Position numbers and translations under genes: made by a program. The notes under the pieces were generated by a model. The model did not search any database. It saw nothing but the letters and a program-made list of their open reading frames with translations, and was not told the origin of the DNA. A stretch of 64,000 nt of DNA from an uncultured Hyphomicrobiales bacterium (lineage in GTDB: Bacteria > Pseudomonadota > Alphaproteobacteria > Rhizobiales > Beijerinckiaceae): contig CAINED010000072.1 in the NCBI GenBank assembly GCA_903847605.1, positions 39,056-103,055 on the forward strand, written 5' to 3'. Numbering within the stretch: the first letter of the stretch is position 1; each line of letters begins with the position of its first letter. Shown here piece after piece: positions 42,727-51,823 of the stretch.

Positions 42727-43732
42727 GCCCGTCGCCCCCCGCAAGGAAGCGCGCGATCCCCTGCGCATGGTAACGCTTGTAGCGGTCCTCGTCCTGCTTG
42801 CGGCGCTGCCCTTTGGCGCGCAACTCTTCGAATTGGGCGCGCTCACCAGCTTTGCAACGCGCATAGTAATTCTTGCGATTGCCGCCGCGAGCCTCAATCT
42901 CATCCTCGGCTATGGCGGGCTCGTCAGCTTTGGCCATGCGGCCTTTTATGGCGTCGGGGGTTATGTCGTCGGCATTCTTTACGCGCATGCGCGCTGGAAT
43001 GCGCCGATCTGGGGCTTCATTCCCGGCGTGACCGACATGGCGATCACGTTGCCGCTCGCCATCGTGATTTGCGGGCTGCTCGCGCTGGTGCTGGGCGCGA
43101 TCTCGTTGCGCACGTCCGGCGTGCAGTTCATCATGATCACGCTCGCCTTCGCGCAGATGATTTTCTTTCTCTTCGTTTCGCTGAAAGCCTATGGCGGCGA
43201 CGATGGTCTTTCCGTGCGCCGCCGTAACGATTTCTTCGGCTTCGATGTGCGTGACGATCTGAGCTTTTACTATATCGCGCTTGGCTTCGCGGTGCTGTGG
43301 TTCTGGTTCATGGCGCGGCTCGTGAATTCGCGCTTCGGTCTCGTCTTGCGCGGCATTCGCCAGAGCGAACGGCGCATGGCGACGATCGGCGTCTCCACCT
43401 ATCGTTACAAGCTCGCAGCCTATGTCATCGCCGGCATGGGCGCGGGGCTGTCAGGCGCGCTGATGGCGAATTACGCGAAGTTCGTGAGCCCGGACATGCT
43501 CAACTGGATGCAATCGGGCGAGCTCATGATCATGGTGATCCTCGGCGGCGTCGGTACATTGACCGGCCCTGCGATCGGCGCTGCCGTATTGCTGACGCTC
43601 GAAAGCGTGCTGGCCGCGTGGACGGAGCACTGGGCCGTCATCCTCGGGCCGTTGCTTGTTCTCGTCGTTCTCTTCTGGCGCGGCGGCCTCAACGGGCTGA
43701 TCGCGCTGTTGCGAGGAGGACGGCGTGACTGA
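42719..43732 (+). CDS. livM: Branched-chain-type ABC transporter permease (LivM)
   Basis: The product is 337 residues. FATRIVILAIAAASLNLILGYGGLVSFGHAAFYGVGGYVVG is the LivM signature, and RLVNSRFGLVLRGIRQSERRMATIGVSTYRYKLAAYVIAGMGAGLSGALMANY the EAA-like coupling region. It overlaps the LivH gene by 8 bases and the LivG gene by 8 bases, so all are co-translated. It forms the inner-membrane channel with LivH. Confidence 0.9.
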   Translation: MAKPVAPRKEARDPLRMVTLVAVLVLLAALPFGAQLFELGALTSFATRIVILAIAAASLNLILGYGGLVSFGHAAFYGVGGYVVGILYAHARWNAPIWGFIPGVTDMAITLPLAIVICGLLALVLGAISLRTSGVQFIMITLAFAQMIFFLFVSLKAYGGDDGLSVRRRNDFFGFDVRDDLSFYYIALGFAVLWFWFMARLVNSRFGLVLRGIRQSERRMATIGVSTYRYKLAAYVIAGMGAGLSGALMANYAKFVSPDMLNWMQSGELMIMVILGGVGTLTGPAIGAAVLLTLESVLAAWTEHWAVILGPLLVLVVLFWRGGLNGLIALLRGGRRD

Positions 43733-44477
43733 CAGCCTACTCGCCATAAGCAATCTTGTAAAACATTTCGGCGGGGTGCACGCGACCGACGATGTATCGC
43801 TCGATGTGCGCGAGGGTGAGATCCACGCGCTTATCGGGCCGAATGGCGCGGGCAAGACGACGCTGATCGGCCAGATCATCGGCGAACTCACGCCCGATGC
43901 AGGATCGATCCTATTCAATACTGAGCGATTCAACGATCTGCCCGTGCCTGCGCGTGTGAGCCGGGGCCTCGCGCGCACCTTCCAGATCACGCAATTGCTG
44001 CGCGAGGAGACGGCGCTCGCCAATGTCGCCCTCGCGATCCAGGTACGGCAGGGCCATTCGTTCAGCTTCTTTCGCGATGCCCGCAAGGATCCATCGCTGA
44101 TCGAGCCGGCTCTGAAAATTCTCGGCGATGCCGGTCTATCGCAACGCGCGCATGTGGAAGTCGCAGAGCTTTCGCACGGCGAACACAAGCAGCTCGAACT
44201 TGCGCTGGCCCTCGCGACGCAACCCAAACTCTTGCTGCTTGACGAACCCATGGCAGGGCTCGGCGCTGCGGAATCGCGCGAAATGACGGAAGCGCTTCTC
44301 GCGCTCAAGGGCCGTGTGACCATGCTGCTAGTCGAGCATGACATGGAAGCTGTGTTCGCGCTGGCCGACCGTATTTCCGTTCTCGTCTATGGCCGCATCA
44401 TCGCGACCGGAACCTCAGCGGAAATTCAGGCGAATGCGGAAGTGCGCGCGGCCTATCTCGGCGAGGGAGACGCGTGA
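43725..44477 (+). CDS. livG: Branched-chain-type ABC transporter ATPase (LivG)
   Basis: The product is 250 residues. Walker A is GPNGAGKTTLIGQ, and the LivG-specific FQITQLLREETALANVALA stretch follows. The signature region is LSHGEHKQLELALALATQPKLLLLDEPMAGL with Walker B (LSHGE replacing LSGGQ), and the switch His lies in MLLVEHDMEAVFALADR. It powers uptake with LivF. Its stop overlaps the next start by one base. Confidence 0.9.
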   Translation: MTDSLLAISNLVKHFGGVHATDDVSLDVREGEIHALIGPNGAGKTTLIGQIIGELTPDAGSILFNTERFNDLPVPARVSRGLARTFQITQLLREETALANVALAIQVRQGHSFSFFRDARKDPSLIEPALKILGDAGLSQRAHVEVAELSHGEHKQLELALALATQPKLLLLDEPMAGLGAAESREMTEALLALKGRVTMLLVEHDMEAVFALADRISVLVYGRIIATGTSAEIQANAEVRAAYLGEGDA

Positions 44478-45178
44478 TGCTCGCCGTCAGCAATTTGCAA
44501 GCCGCCTATGGCGCCAGTCGCGTCCTCTTCGACATCAATCTCGATATAGCCGAAGGCGAATGCGTGACATTGCTCGGCCGCAATGGCATGGGCAAGACGA
44601 CGACGATCCGCTGCATCATGGGGCTTTTGAATCCGCGCGGGGGCGACATCGCATTTTGCGGCGAAACGATTGCGGGACGGACGCCCGAGCGCATTGCGCG
44701 GCTGGGCGCTGGCCTCGTGCCCGAGGGACGCATGGTCTTTCCGACGCTGACCGTGCGCGAAAATCTTGTTGCTACGGCATCCAACAGATTGAAGCGTGAC
44801 AATCCCTGGACGGAACAGCGCGTTTGCCAGCTTTTTCCGCGTCTGGGCGAGCGGCGCAATCAATGGGCGAACACGCTCTCGGGCGGCGAACAGCAGATGC
44901 TCGCCATCGGCCGCGCGCTGATGACCAATCCGCGCCTGCTCATTCTCGACGAGGCCACCGAGGGGCTTGCGCCAGTCATTCGCGCGGAGATTTGGCGCTG
45001 CCTCGAGGAGTTGAGGCGCGAGGGCCAGTCGATCCTCATCGTCGACAAGAACATCAACGTGCTGCGCCGCCTCGCCGACAGGCATGTCGTCATCGAGAAA
45101 GGCGCTACGGTCTGGCGCGGCAGCACGCCGGAACTCGATCGCGACTGGGACAAGGTTCATGGCTGGCTCGGCGTCTGA
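44477..45178 (+). CDS. livF: Branched-chain-type ABC transporter ATPase (LivF)
   Basis: From the ATG at 44477 (a GTG lies one codon earlier) the product is 233 residues. Walker A is GRNGMGKTTTIRC, the LivF form. GLVPEGRMVFPTLTVRENLV follows, then LSGGEQQMLAIGRALMTNPRLLILDEATEGLAP with Walker B. The switch position is IVDKNINVL, with Lys instead of His (DKN replacing EHN), which is common in some LivF lines. The end overlaps the hydrolase gene by 20 bases. Confidence 0.9.
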   Translation: MLAVSNLQAAYGASRVLFDINLDIAEGECVTLLGRNGMGKTTTIRCIMGLLNPRGGDIAFCGETIAGRTPERIARLGAGLVPEGRMVFPTLTVRENLVATASNRLKRDNPWTEQRVCQLFPRLGERRNQWANTLSGGEQQMLAIGRALMTNPRLLILDEATEGLAPVIRAEIWRCLEELRREGQSILIVDKNINVLRRLADRHVVIEKGATVWRGSTPELDRDWDKVHGWLGV

Positions 45179-46304
45179 CGGAAGAACAATCGAAGTCGAA
45201 GGACGGGCGCAGGGCAGCGACGCCGTCTATGTGCTCGGCGAGGCGCTGAACGAATGCCTGCGCAATCTCGTCGCTGCAGGGGCAGGACCGCATCATCTGA
45301 CTTCGATGACATGGGAATGCGGCGCGCCGCAAGAATTGCATCCGGGCCGTCGTGTTGTCGATCTTGCCTGGCGCGAAGTTTTTGCGGGCTTTCGACCGCC
45401 CTTATCCGTCAGGTATGGAAAAGATGACGAGGTGACGGTTCGCGCATCAGCGCGCGTCCCCAATGCGCCGCCGCCACCGACGCCGGTATTTCGCAACTAC
45501 AGCGTCATGGAACTCGCGCGCCAGATGTCCCCGCGCAATCAGGTCCCTGACATGCTCGGCGTATTCAGGCAATGGACCATGGATGGCGCACACGCGCGGC
45601 AACGCCACAGGGGTCTCGACATTGCCTATGGCGCGCATCGCGATTGCATGCTCGATCTCTATCGCCCTGAAAGCGCGACCCGTCCGCCGGTCTTCGTGTT
45701 CATTCACGGCGGCTATTGGCAGGCGGCAACGAAGGATCAGCATGCGCAGGTTTGCGCGGGGATGTTGCGCAATGGCTATGCGGTGGCGAACATCGACTAT
45801 CCGCTTGCGCCGGAAACGCCGCTTTCGCGCATCGTCGAACATGTGCGCGACGCCCTGAAGTTTCTTGTGCGCGAGCAGGAAAATCTCGCGATAAACGCTG
45901 CCGAAATGCATGTGAGCGGCCATTCGGCGGGCGGTCATCTGGCTGCCATGATGGCGAGCGATCCGCTCGCGCCGCCCCTGCGTTCCGCAATTTTACTTTC
46001 AGGCATATTCGATGTTGCCGCTCTCGCGCCGATCCCGATGGGCCCGGTGCTCGGGCTGAAGGATGCCGCAACGGTTGAAGCCCTGTCGCCGATCCGCCGT
46101 ATGCCGCGAAGCGATACACGCATCGCTGTATCGCTGGGCGGCCTTGAGAGTGACGAGTTCAAGCGGCAGTCCGCGGAAATAGCCGAAAAATGGGGAGCAG
46201 CAGCGCCTTTGCATCTTGAGGGCGCGCACCATTTCAATCTCATCGACGGATTGACCGGTGGTCCGCTGCTCGATCTTGCGCTTTCGGTGATGCGCCCGGC
46301 CTGA
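45159..46304 (+). CDS. Fusion of RidA-like domain and alpha/beta hydrolase (kynurenine-formamidase-like)
   Basis: From the ATG at 45159 the product is 381 residues. Residues about 10-105 resemble RidA/YjgF: AVYVLGEALNECLRNLVAAGAGPHHLTSMTWE, then VVDLAWREVFAGFRPPLSVRYGK. The canonical PxR arginine is altered (PPLSVR), so activity is doubtful. Residues about 150-380 are an alpha/beta hydrolase with VFVFIHGGYWQAATKDQ, VSGHSAGGHLAAMM (nucleophile Ser) and GAHHFNLIDGL (His). HGGYW is the oxyanion motif typical of kynurenine formamidase-like enzymes. Next to a 3-hydroxyanthranilate dioxygenase, N-formyl or N-acyl cleavage is a fair guess. RidA-family proteins also include 2-aminomuconate deaminases. 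Confidence 0.8.
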   Translation: MAGSASDGRTIEVEGRAQGSDAVYVLGEALNECLRNLVAAGAGPHHLTSMTWECGAPQELHPGRRVVDLAWREVFAGFRPPLSVRYGKDDEVTVRASARVPNAPPPPTPVFRNYSVMELARQMSPRNQVPDMLGVFRQWTMDGAHARQRHRGLDIAYGAHRDCMLDLYRPESATRPPVFVFIHGGYWQAATKDQHAQVCAGMLRNGYAVANIDYPLAPETPLSRIVEHVRDALKFLVREQENLAINAAEMHVSGHSAGGHLAAMMASDPLAPPLRSAILLSGIFDVAALAPIPMGPVLGLKDAATVEALSPIRRMPRSDTRIAVSLGGLESDEFKRQSAEIAEKWGAAAPLHLEGAHHFNLIDGLTGGPLLDLALSVMRPA

Positions 46305-46368
46305 AACGATTGCGCCCCTGGGCACTGGCGGATAAATCCATCCTATCATTCGGCTCCGGGAGGACCAC

Positions 46369-47340
46369 ATGGCTCAAGGCTTTGGCAAGATCGCGCTCGA
46401 GGAACATTTCATCCCCGAAAATTTCATGGACTACTGGCTACCGAGCGTCGCCGGCCTGCCGGACAAGGCCATCGACTATCTGCGCCGCAGCCTGCTCGAC
46501 CTCGGCGATGCGCGCATCGAAATGATGGACAAGAACGGCATCGATATTTCCGTCCTCTCCATCGCGGGTCCCGGGGCGCAATGCGATGCGGATGCGAATG
46601 TCGCCACGCGTCGCGCCAGGGAGTCAAACGATTTTCTCGCCGAAAAGATTGCAAAACACCCGAACCGCTATCGTGGCTTTGCGCATCTCGGCATGCAACA
46701 GCCGGCGGAAGACGCGAAGGAACTCGAGCGCTGCGTAAAGCAACTGGGGTTCGTCGGTGCGCTCATCAACGGCAACACCAAGGGCCGTTATCTCGACGAG
46801 GACTATTATGCGCCGCTGTGGGAAGTGTCGCAGGCGCTCAGCGCGCCGCTCTATCTGCATCCCGGCGATCCCGAGGAAACCTATGCCGCGCTGCGCGGCC
46901 AGTTGCAGTTGCGCCGTCCGGCGTGGGAGTGGACGGTCGAAACCGCGACACACGCGTTGCGCATGATCTTCAACGGCACGTTCGAACGCTTTCCGAACGC
47001 GCGCCTCATTCTCGGCCACATGGGCGAGACCATTCCCTATGGCCTCTGGCGTTTCGACAGTCGCGCGAAGTTCAATGCTTCGCCGACAGCGCGCAAGCAT
47101 CCGCCATCCTTCTACATCAAGCGCAACCTGTTCGTGACCATATCCGGAGTGAACTCGATCGAGCCCCTGCAGTGTGCGCTCGGCGCGCTCGGATCCGACA
47201 AGGTGATGTTCGCGGCCGACTATCCGTTCGAGGATTCGGCGGACGCATCCGAATTCATCGACGGTGCGGCCGTCACGGACGACATCAGACGCAGGGTCTG
47301 CTCGCAGAATGCGGCAGCGCTTCTGGGTATCAAGGTTTGA
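46369..47340 (+). CDS. Amidohydrolase-superfamily decarboxylase (gamma-resorcylate/ACMS decarboxylase-like)
   Basis: The product is 323 residues after GGGAGGACC. GKIALEEHFIPENFMDYWL carries the EEHF metal site of 2,6-dihydroxybenzoate decarboxylases. GFVGALINGNTKG, LYLHPGDPEET with the metal His, ARLILGHMGETIPYGLWRFD and VMFAADYPFEDSADASEF (final metal Asp) complete the metal set. It should remove CO2 from a hydroxy- or amino-aromatic acid or from 2-amino-3-carboxymuconate semialdehyde, the product of the dioxygenase in the same cluster. The EEHF start favours the resorcylate-type branch; the true ACMS decarboxylases start with an HxH, so I do not call it nbaD. Confidence 0.85.
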   Translation: MAQGFGKIALEEHFIPENFMDYWLPSVAGLPDKAIDYLRRSLLDLGDARIEMMDKNGIDISVLSIAGPGAQCDADANVATRRARESNDFLAEKIAKHPNRYRGFAHLGMQQPAEDAKELERCVKQLGFVGALINGNTKGRYLDEDYYAPLWEVSQALSAPLYLHPGDPEETYAALRGQLQLRRPAWEWTVETATHALRMIFNGTFERFPNARLILGHMGETIPYGLWRFDSRAKFNASPTARKHPPSFYIKRNLFVTISGVNSIEPLQCALGALGSDKVMFAADYPFEDSADASEFIDGAAVTDDIRRRVCSQNAAALLGIKV

Positions 47341-47419
47341 AGGGGCGGGGCGTTGCGCGCGGGGCCGCGACGGGCTAGCCTCGCCGCGACATCCCAGAAG
47401 AAAAGCAAAGGGGAGAGAA

Positions 47420-48433
47420 ATGGCAGATATTGTTTACGCTTTTGGCGCTTCCCATGGGCCGCTCCTGTCGACGCCGCCGCATGAATGGGATCTGCGCGCA
47501 AACGTGGATCGCAAGAATCCCGAACTCGCCTATCGCGATGGCACATACACGTTCGCGGAATTGGCAGCCCTGCGGAAGGCCGACGGCTTCGAGAAGCAGA
47601 ACACGCTGGAAGTGAAAACCGAGCGCTGGAACCGTTGCCAGGCGCAACTCGACGAATTGAGCCGCCGCACGCTGGCGCAGGATATCGACGCGCTCGTCAT
47701 CGTCGGCGACGATCAGCACGAATGGTTCTTCCCCGATACGCAGCCGACTTTCGCCATTTATCATGGCAAGGAAGTCTATAACCGCGCCTTGAGCGAGAAG
47801 GAAAAGGAAGAAATCATCGGCCGCGGCGGCGCCTATTCGATGAAGGTTTATTTCCCGCCGCAGGATGAAGTTTATCCGACGCCCGTGAATCTGTGCGAAG
47901 CGATGATCGCCCGCGCCATGGATGAAGGCTTCGACGTCACGGCCTGCGCAACGCAGCCGCAGGATGGCGGTGTGCCCCGCAAGCTCGGCCATGCCTATGG
48001 TTTCATTTACAGGCGCATCCTGAATTCCAAGCCGATTCCGCTGGTGCCTATCCTCATCAACACCTTCTTCCCGCCGAACCAGCCGACGCCCAAGCGTTGC
48101 TTCGAGTTCGGCCGATCGCTCGGGCGCGCCATCGCGGCGTGGGAGCCGGGCAAGCGCGTGGCGGTCGCGGCGTCAGGCGGCGTCAGTCACTTCGTCGTCG
48201 ACGAGGATTTCGACCACCGCATTCTCAATGCGATGTTGAAGAACGACTGGGCGACGATCTGCCGCGAGCCGCAGATCATGTTCCGCTCCGGTACTTCGGA
48301 GACCAAGAACTGGATCGTGATGGCGGGCATCATCGCCGAAACGAAGCTCAAGATGGAACTGCTGGACTATGTGCCCTGTTACCGTTCCGAGGCGGGTACG
48401 GGCAGTGGAATGGCCTTCGCCACGTGGCAGTAG
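47420..48433 (+). CDS. Class III extradiol ring-cleavage dioxygenase (LigB-type)
   Basis: From the ATG at 47420 (after GGGGAGAG) the product is 337 residues. FGASHGPLLSTPPHEWD carries the first metal His of the LigB fold, DIDALVIVGDDQHEWFFPDTQPTFAIYHG the second region, and RVAVAASGGVSHFVVDEDFDH the conserved H-bearing end. It should cleave a catecholic or hydroxyaromatic ring next to the hydroxyl (protocatechuate 4,5- or gallate-type). It is the last gene of the cluster. Having two unrelated ring-cleaving dioxygenases in one cluster suggests either two converging substrates or a second cleavage. Confidence 0.85.
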   Translation: MADIVYAFGASHGPLLSTPPHEWDLRANVDRKNPELAYRDGTYTFAELAALRKADGFEKQNTLEVKTERWNRCQAQLDELSRRTLAQDIDALVIVGDDQHEWFFPDTQPTFAIYHGKEVYNRALSEKEKEEIIGRGGAYSMKVYFPPQDEVYPTPVNLCEAMIARAMDEGFDVTACATQPQDGGVPRKLGHAYGFIYRRILNSKPIPLVPILINTFFPPNQPTPKRCFEFGRSLGRAIAAWEPGKRVAVAASGGVSHFVVDEDFDHRILNAMLKNDWATICREPQIMFRSGTSETKNWIVMAGIIAETKLKMELLDYVPCYRSEAGTGSGMAFATWQ

Positions 48434-48542
48434 CGTTCTGCAATAATTGATACGCCGCAAGGCGATCAGGCGCTGCGCACCCTAACCTTTTACGTCACGC
48501 TCGGGGCTGCCGCAGCGTGAAAATCTGGAATGAGGGAGTGTC

Positions 48543-50990
48543 ATGGCCGCCGATGCCGCATCGCAAATCGCAGATGCCCTGCGTCTGAAGTCCGGCGACC
48601 TCTACAGGCTGGCGCGGCTCGACAGCCTTACCTTCGAAACGACGGCGGATCTTGCGCCATCCGCGACGATGATCGCGCAGGATCGGGCGCTCGACGCCAT
48701 CGAATTCGGCAGCCGAATTGGCGCTCAAGGGTTCAATGTCTTCGTGATCGGCCCGGATGCCCTGCGCATGCGCGAGAATGTGCGCGCCATGTTGGAGGCG
48801 CGCGCTGGACACATGAGTCCGACGCCGGATTGGGTTTACGTCAACAATTTCACGATCCCGCACAGACCCGTCGCCATCAGCCTGCCGCCCGGCCGCGCCA
48901 ATGTCTTTCGCGACAAGATGCATGAACTGATTGAGGACCTTAAGGCGGCGCTGCCTGCGGCCTTCGAGAGCAGCGACTATCAGAACCAGCGGGCGGCGAT
49001 CGAAGACGCCATGCGCGAGCAGCAGGAAAAGGCCTTCGGCGCATTGCGCGAAAAAGCCATGGCGCGATCACTCGCCATTGTCCGCACGCAGATGGGGTTT
49101 GGCTTCGTGCCGGTGCGCAACGGCAAGGTTGTGCAGCCCGAAGAATTCATGGGGCTTCCGCAGGCAGAGCAAGAAAGCATTCAGGCGGCCATGCGCGAAC
49201 TCGAGCCGGAACTCGAGCAGACGCTCCGCTCAATGCCCAGGCTGGAGAAAGGCCGACGCGAGGCCCTTCGCAAACTCGATCGCGACAACGTCCAGTTCGC
49301 CGTCGAGCAGAATATCACCGAGGTTAAGGAACTCTTCGGCGATATACCCGCCGTCATTCGACATCTGGAAGCGGTCAAGCAGGACTTGATCGACAATGTC
49401 GAACTCTTTGCGCAACCACAGACCGAAGCGGCCGTCGAGGCCGCGCGCACGCGCGTTGGCGGACCGTTCGACCGTTACGAAGTGAATGTGCTCGTCGCAG
49501 ATCCCGCTTGCGAGAATTGTGCGCCTGTCATCGAGGAGTTGCATCCGACGCTCGGCAATCTCGTTGGCCGCATAGAGCATCTTGCGCAGCAGGGCATGCT
49601 CATCACCAATTTCCGGCTGATCAAGGCGGGCGCCCTGCATCGCGCCAACGGCGGATTTCTTCTGCTCGACGCACGCAGCCTTGTCAGCGAGCCCTACAGT
49701 TGGCAGGCGCTGAAGCGTGCACTGCTGACGAAGTCGATCCAGATCGAGGACGTGGCGCGGGCCATGGGACTTTCCAGCACGATATCTCTTGAACCCGATC
49801 CTGTGCCGCTCGACGTAAAGGTCGTCATCTTCGCGGACCGGCAGCTTTATTACATGTTGAACGGTCTCGATCCGGACATGCAACGCCTCTTCAAGGTGCT
49901 TGCGGATTTCGATGATGCCACCGACCGCAATGCCGAAAACGAGGCGCAACTCGCGCGCATGCTCGCGGGCGTGCAGCGGGATGAAAACCTGCTGCCTGCC
50001 AGCCGCTCCGCCGTGGAACGGATGGTCGAATATGCCAGCCGCATTGCGTCCGACAGGGAAAAGGTCAGTCTGCTCGTCGAACCGTTGCGCGACTTGCTGA
50101 TTGAAGCCAACGATTATGCTTCGGCATCAAGAGCCGGCATCATCAGCGAAACCCACGTCGAGCGCGCCATCGACCAGCAGCGCATCCGTTCCTCGCGCAT
50201 CGAAAGCCTCGGCCGCGAAAGCATCATGCGCGACATTGCGCTCATCCAGACGAGTGGCAGCAGGATCGGGCAGATCAACGCGCTGAGCGTGATGTCGCTC
50301 GGCGGATATGGTTTCGGCAAGCCATCGCGTATCACATGCCGCGTTTCGCCCGGCGCGGGTCGCATCATCGATATCGAACGTGAGGTCGAACTCGGCGGCC
50401 CCTTTCATTCCAAGGGCGTGATGATCCTGTCCGGCTTTTTGTCGGGCCGATATGCGCTGAAATTCCCGATTGCGCTGCAGGCCTCGATTGTCTTCGAACA
50501 ATCCTATGGCGGCGTCGATGGCGACAGCGCTTCCTCGACGGAGCTTTACTGCCTGCTTTCGGCGCTGGGTGAAATCCCTGTGCGGCAGGATCTTGCGGTG
50601 ACGGGTTCCGTCAACCAGCATGGCGAAGTGCAGGCCATCGGCGGCGTCAACGAGAAGATCGAAGGTTTCTTCGATGTCTGCAACGCGCGTGGCCTGACGG
50701 GGACGCAAGGCGTGCTGGTGCCGAAAGCAAACGTGCAGCATCTCATGCTGCGCAAGGATGTTCGCGATGCCTGCGAAGGCGGCAAATTCGCGATCTATTC
50801 CATTTCCCGCATCGACGAGGGCATGGAATTGTTGACCGGGCTGCCCGCAGGCGAAGCCGATAGCGAGGGGCTTTATCCCGAAGGCACTTTCAACCGTAAG
50901 GTACAGGACCGCCTCGCGCTCTTTGCCCGCATCCGCAAGGAGCAAGGGCCCGGCGGCAGCGCAAACAATGGCAGGGATACGCCGACATGA
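48543..50990 (+). CDS. Lon-like protease with degenerate AAA domain
   Basis: The product is 815 residues. The N-terminal part (to about 230) holds a coiled region (ESSDYQNQRAAIEDAMREQQEKAFGALREKAMA). The AAA-like region has a P-loop position reading VIGPDALRMRENV, with no GK(S/T), and GALHRANGGFLLLDARSLVSEP as the Walker B/sensor stretch. The C-terminal Lon domain carries S662 in DGDSASSTE and K705 in VNEKIEGFF, the Ser-Lys dyad. It matches the AAA_32/Lon_C (LonB/C-like) proteins. Loss of the Walker A lysine suggests the unfolding may not depend on ATP. The next gene overlaps by 4 bases. Confidence 0.85.
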   Translation: MAADAASQIADALRLKSGDLYRLARLDSLTFETTADLAPSATMIAQDRALDAIEFGSRIGAQGFNVFVIGPDALRMRENVRAMLEARAGHMSPTPDWVYVNNFTIPHRPVAISLPPGRANVFRDKMHELIEDLKAALPAAFESSDYQNQRAAIEDAMREQQEKAFGALREKAMARSLAIVRTQMGFGFVPVRNGKVVQPEEFMGLPQAEQESIQAAMRELEPELEQTLRSMPRLEKGRREALRKLDRDNVQFAVEQNITEVKELFGDIPAVIRHLEAVKQDLIDNVELFAQPQTEAAVEAARTRVGGPFDRYEVNVLVADPACENCAPVIEELHPTLGNLVGRIEHLAQQGMLITNFRLIKAGALHRANGGFLLLDARSLVSEPYSWQALKRALLTKSIQIEDVARAMGLSSTISLEPDPVPLDVKVVIFADRQLYYMLNGLDPDMQRLFKVLADFDDATDRNAENEAQLARMLAGVQRDENLLPASRSAVERMVEYASRIASDREKVSLLVEPLRDLLIEANDYASASRAGIISETHVERAIDQQRIRSSRIESLGRESIMRDIALIQTSGSRIGQINALSVMSLGGYGFGKPSRITCRVSPGAGRIIDIEREVELGGPFHSKGVMILSGFLSGRYALKFPIALQASIVFEQSYGGVDGDSASSTELYCLLSALGEIPVRQDLAVTGSVNQHGEVQAIGGVNEKIEGFFDVCNARGLTGTQGVLVPKANVQHLMLRKDVRDACEGGKFAIYSISRIDEGMELLTGLPAGEADSEGLYPEGTFNRKVQDRLALFARIRKEQGPGGSANNGRDTPT

Positions 50991-51823
50991 ACGCGGCGCG
51001 GTCCATTCGCCTTGCCGTCGGCGTCTGCGGGCATATGCCGAAGCGGCACGTCGTCGAAATCGCGGCTGATCTTGCACTTATGATGAGCGCGCAGATGACG
51101 GCGTTGATGATCGAGGACGGGGCGTCGGAGTCATTGGGATCAATCCCCTTTGCGCGCGAATATATGGTGGCGCGTGCAGGCTGGAGCGAGATCGGTGCGA
51201 ATGATGTAACCTCGCGTCGCGATAGCGCTCGCCGCCGCGCACAAGTCCTGTTCGATGAAATCGCTGCGTCTGCGGGTGTGCAAACCAGCGTACAGACATT
51301 GGCAGGCGCGGCTGTTGGAGAAATCGCGCGCGCGATTGCGGATTTCGACATTGTGGCATTGCCGGCCCCCGAACTTGCCGGCGAATGGATGATGCTTCCC
51401 TTTTCTTCGCTCGTGGAAGCTGCGATTCACGCAAAATCCGCGGCGGTGATTGTGCCTTCGCTCGTCAGCCGAAGAAGCGGACCCGTTGCAGCAATCGTCG
51501 ACCCCCAGGATGACAAGGCCCTGGAACTCGCCGGACGCATGGCCCGGACATCAGGCGAGTCTCTCGTCGTGCTCGCTGCCGGTTTTGAAAATGTTGCGCG
51601 CGATATCGAACATATCGCGCAACAGGCAGGGGTGCCGGCCCGGCAATTGCGCGTTCTCGATATCGACGACGCGAGCCTGGAGGTCATAATGTGGACGCTG
51701 GGCGCGATCAACGAGCGCACGATCGTTCTGGGGCGAAACTTTCTGGCGGATGGCGGATTTGAAATTGTCTTGCGCCTCGCAACATCGCGCGGCGTCCCGG
51801 TCATGCTCCCCGGAGAAGCGTAA
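50987..51823 (+). CDS. Universal-stress-protein-like protein of unknown function
   Basis: The product is 278 residues with no signal. AVGVCGHMPKRHVVEIAADLALMMSAQMTALMIED resembles the first half of a UspA fold. A second half begins near 165 (GPVAAIVDPQDDKALELAGRMARTSGESLVVLAAG), so this could be a tandem. No intact ATP-binding G2xG9xG(S/T) motif is seen. It is translationally coupled to the Lon-like protease by a 4-base overlap, so the two may act together, perhaps as an adaptor. Its stop abuts the stop of the convergent MaoC-like gene. Confidence 0.65.
   Translation: MNAARSIRLAVGVCGHMPKRHVVEIAADLALMMSAQMTALMIEDGASESLGSIPFAREYMVARAGWSEIGANDVTSRRDSARRRAQVLFDEIAASAGVQTSVQTLAGAAVGEIARAIADFDIVALPAPELAGEWMMLPFSSLVEAAIHAKSAAVIVPSLVSRRSGPVAAIVDPQDDKALELAGRMARTSGESLVVLAAGFENVARDIEHIAQQAGVPARQLRVLDIDDASLEVIMWTLGAINERTIVLGRNFLADGGFEIVLRLATSRGVPVMLPGEA

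Noticed and set aside
46369..47340. Naming the decarboxylase nbaD (ACMS decarboxylase)
   Set aside because: The EEHF metal motif points to the resorcylate-type branch; the pathway position alone is not enough.
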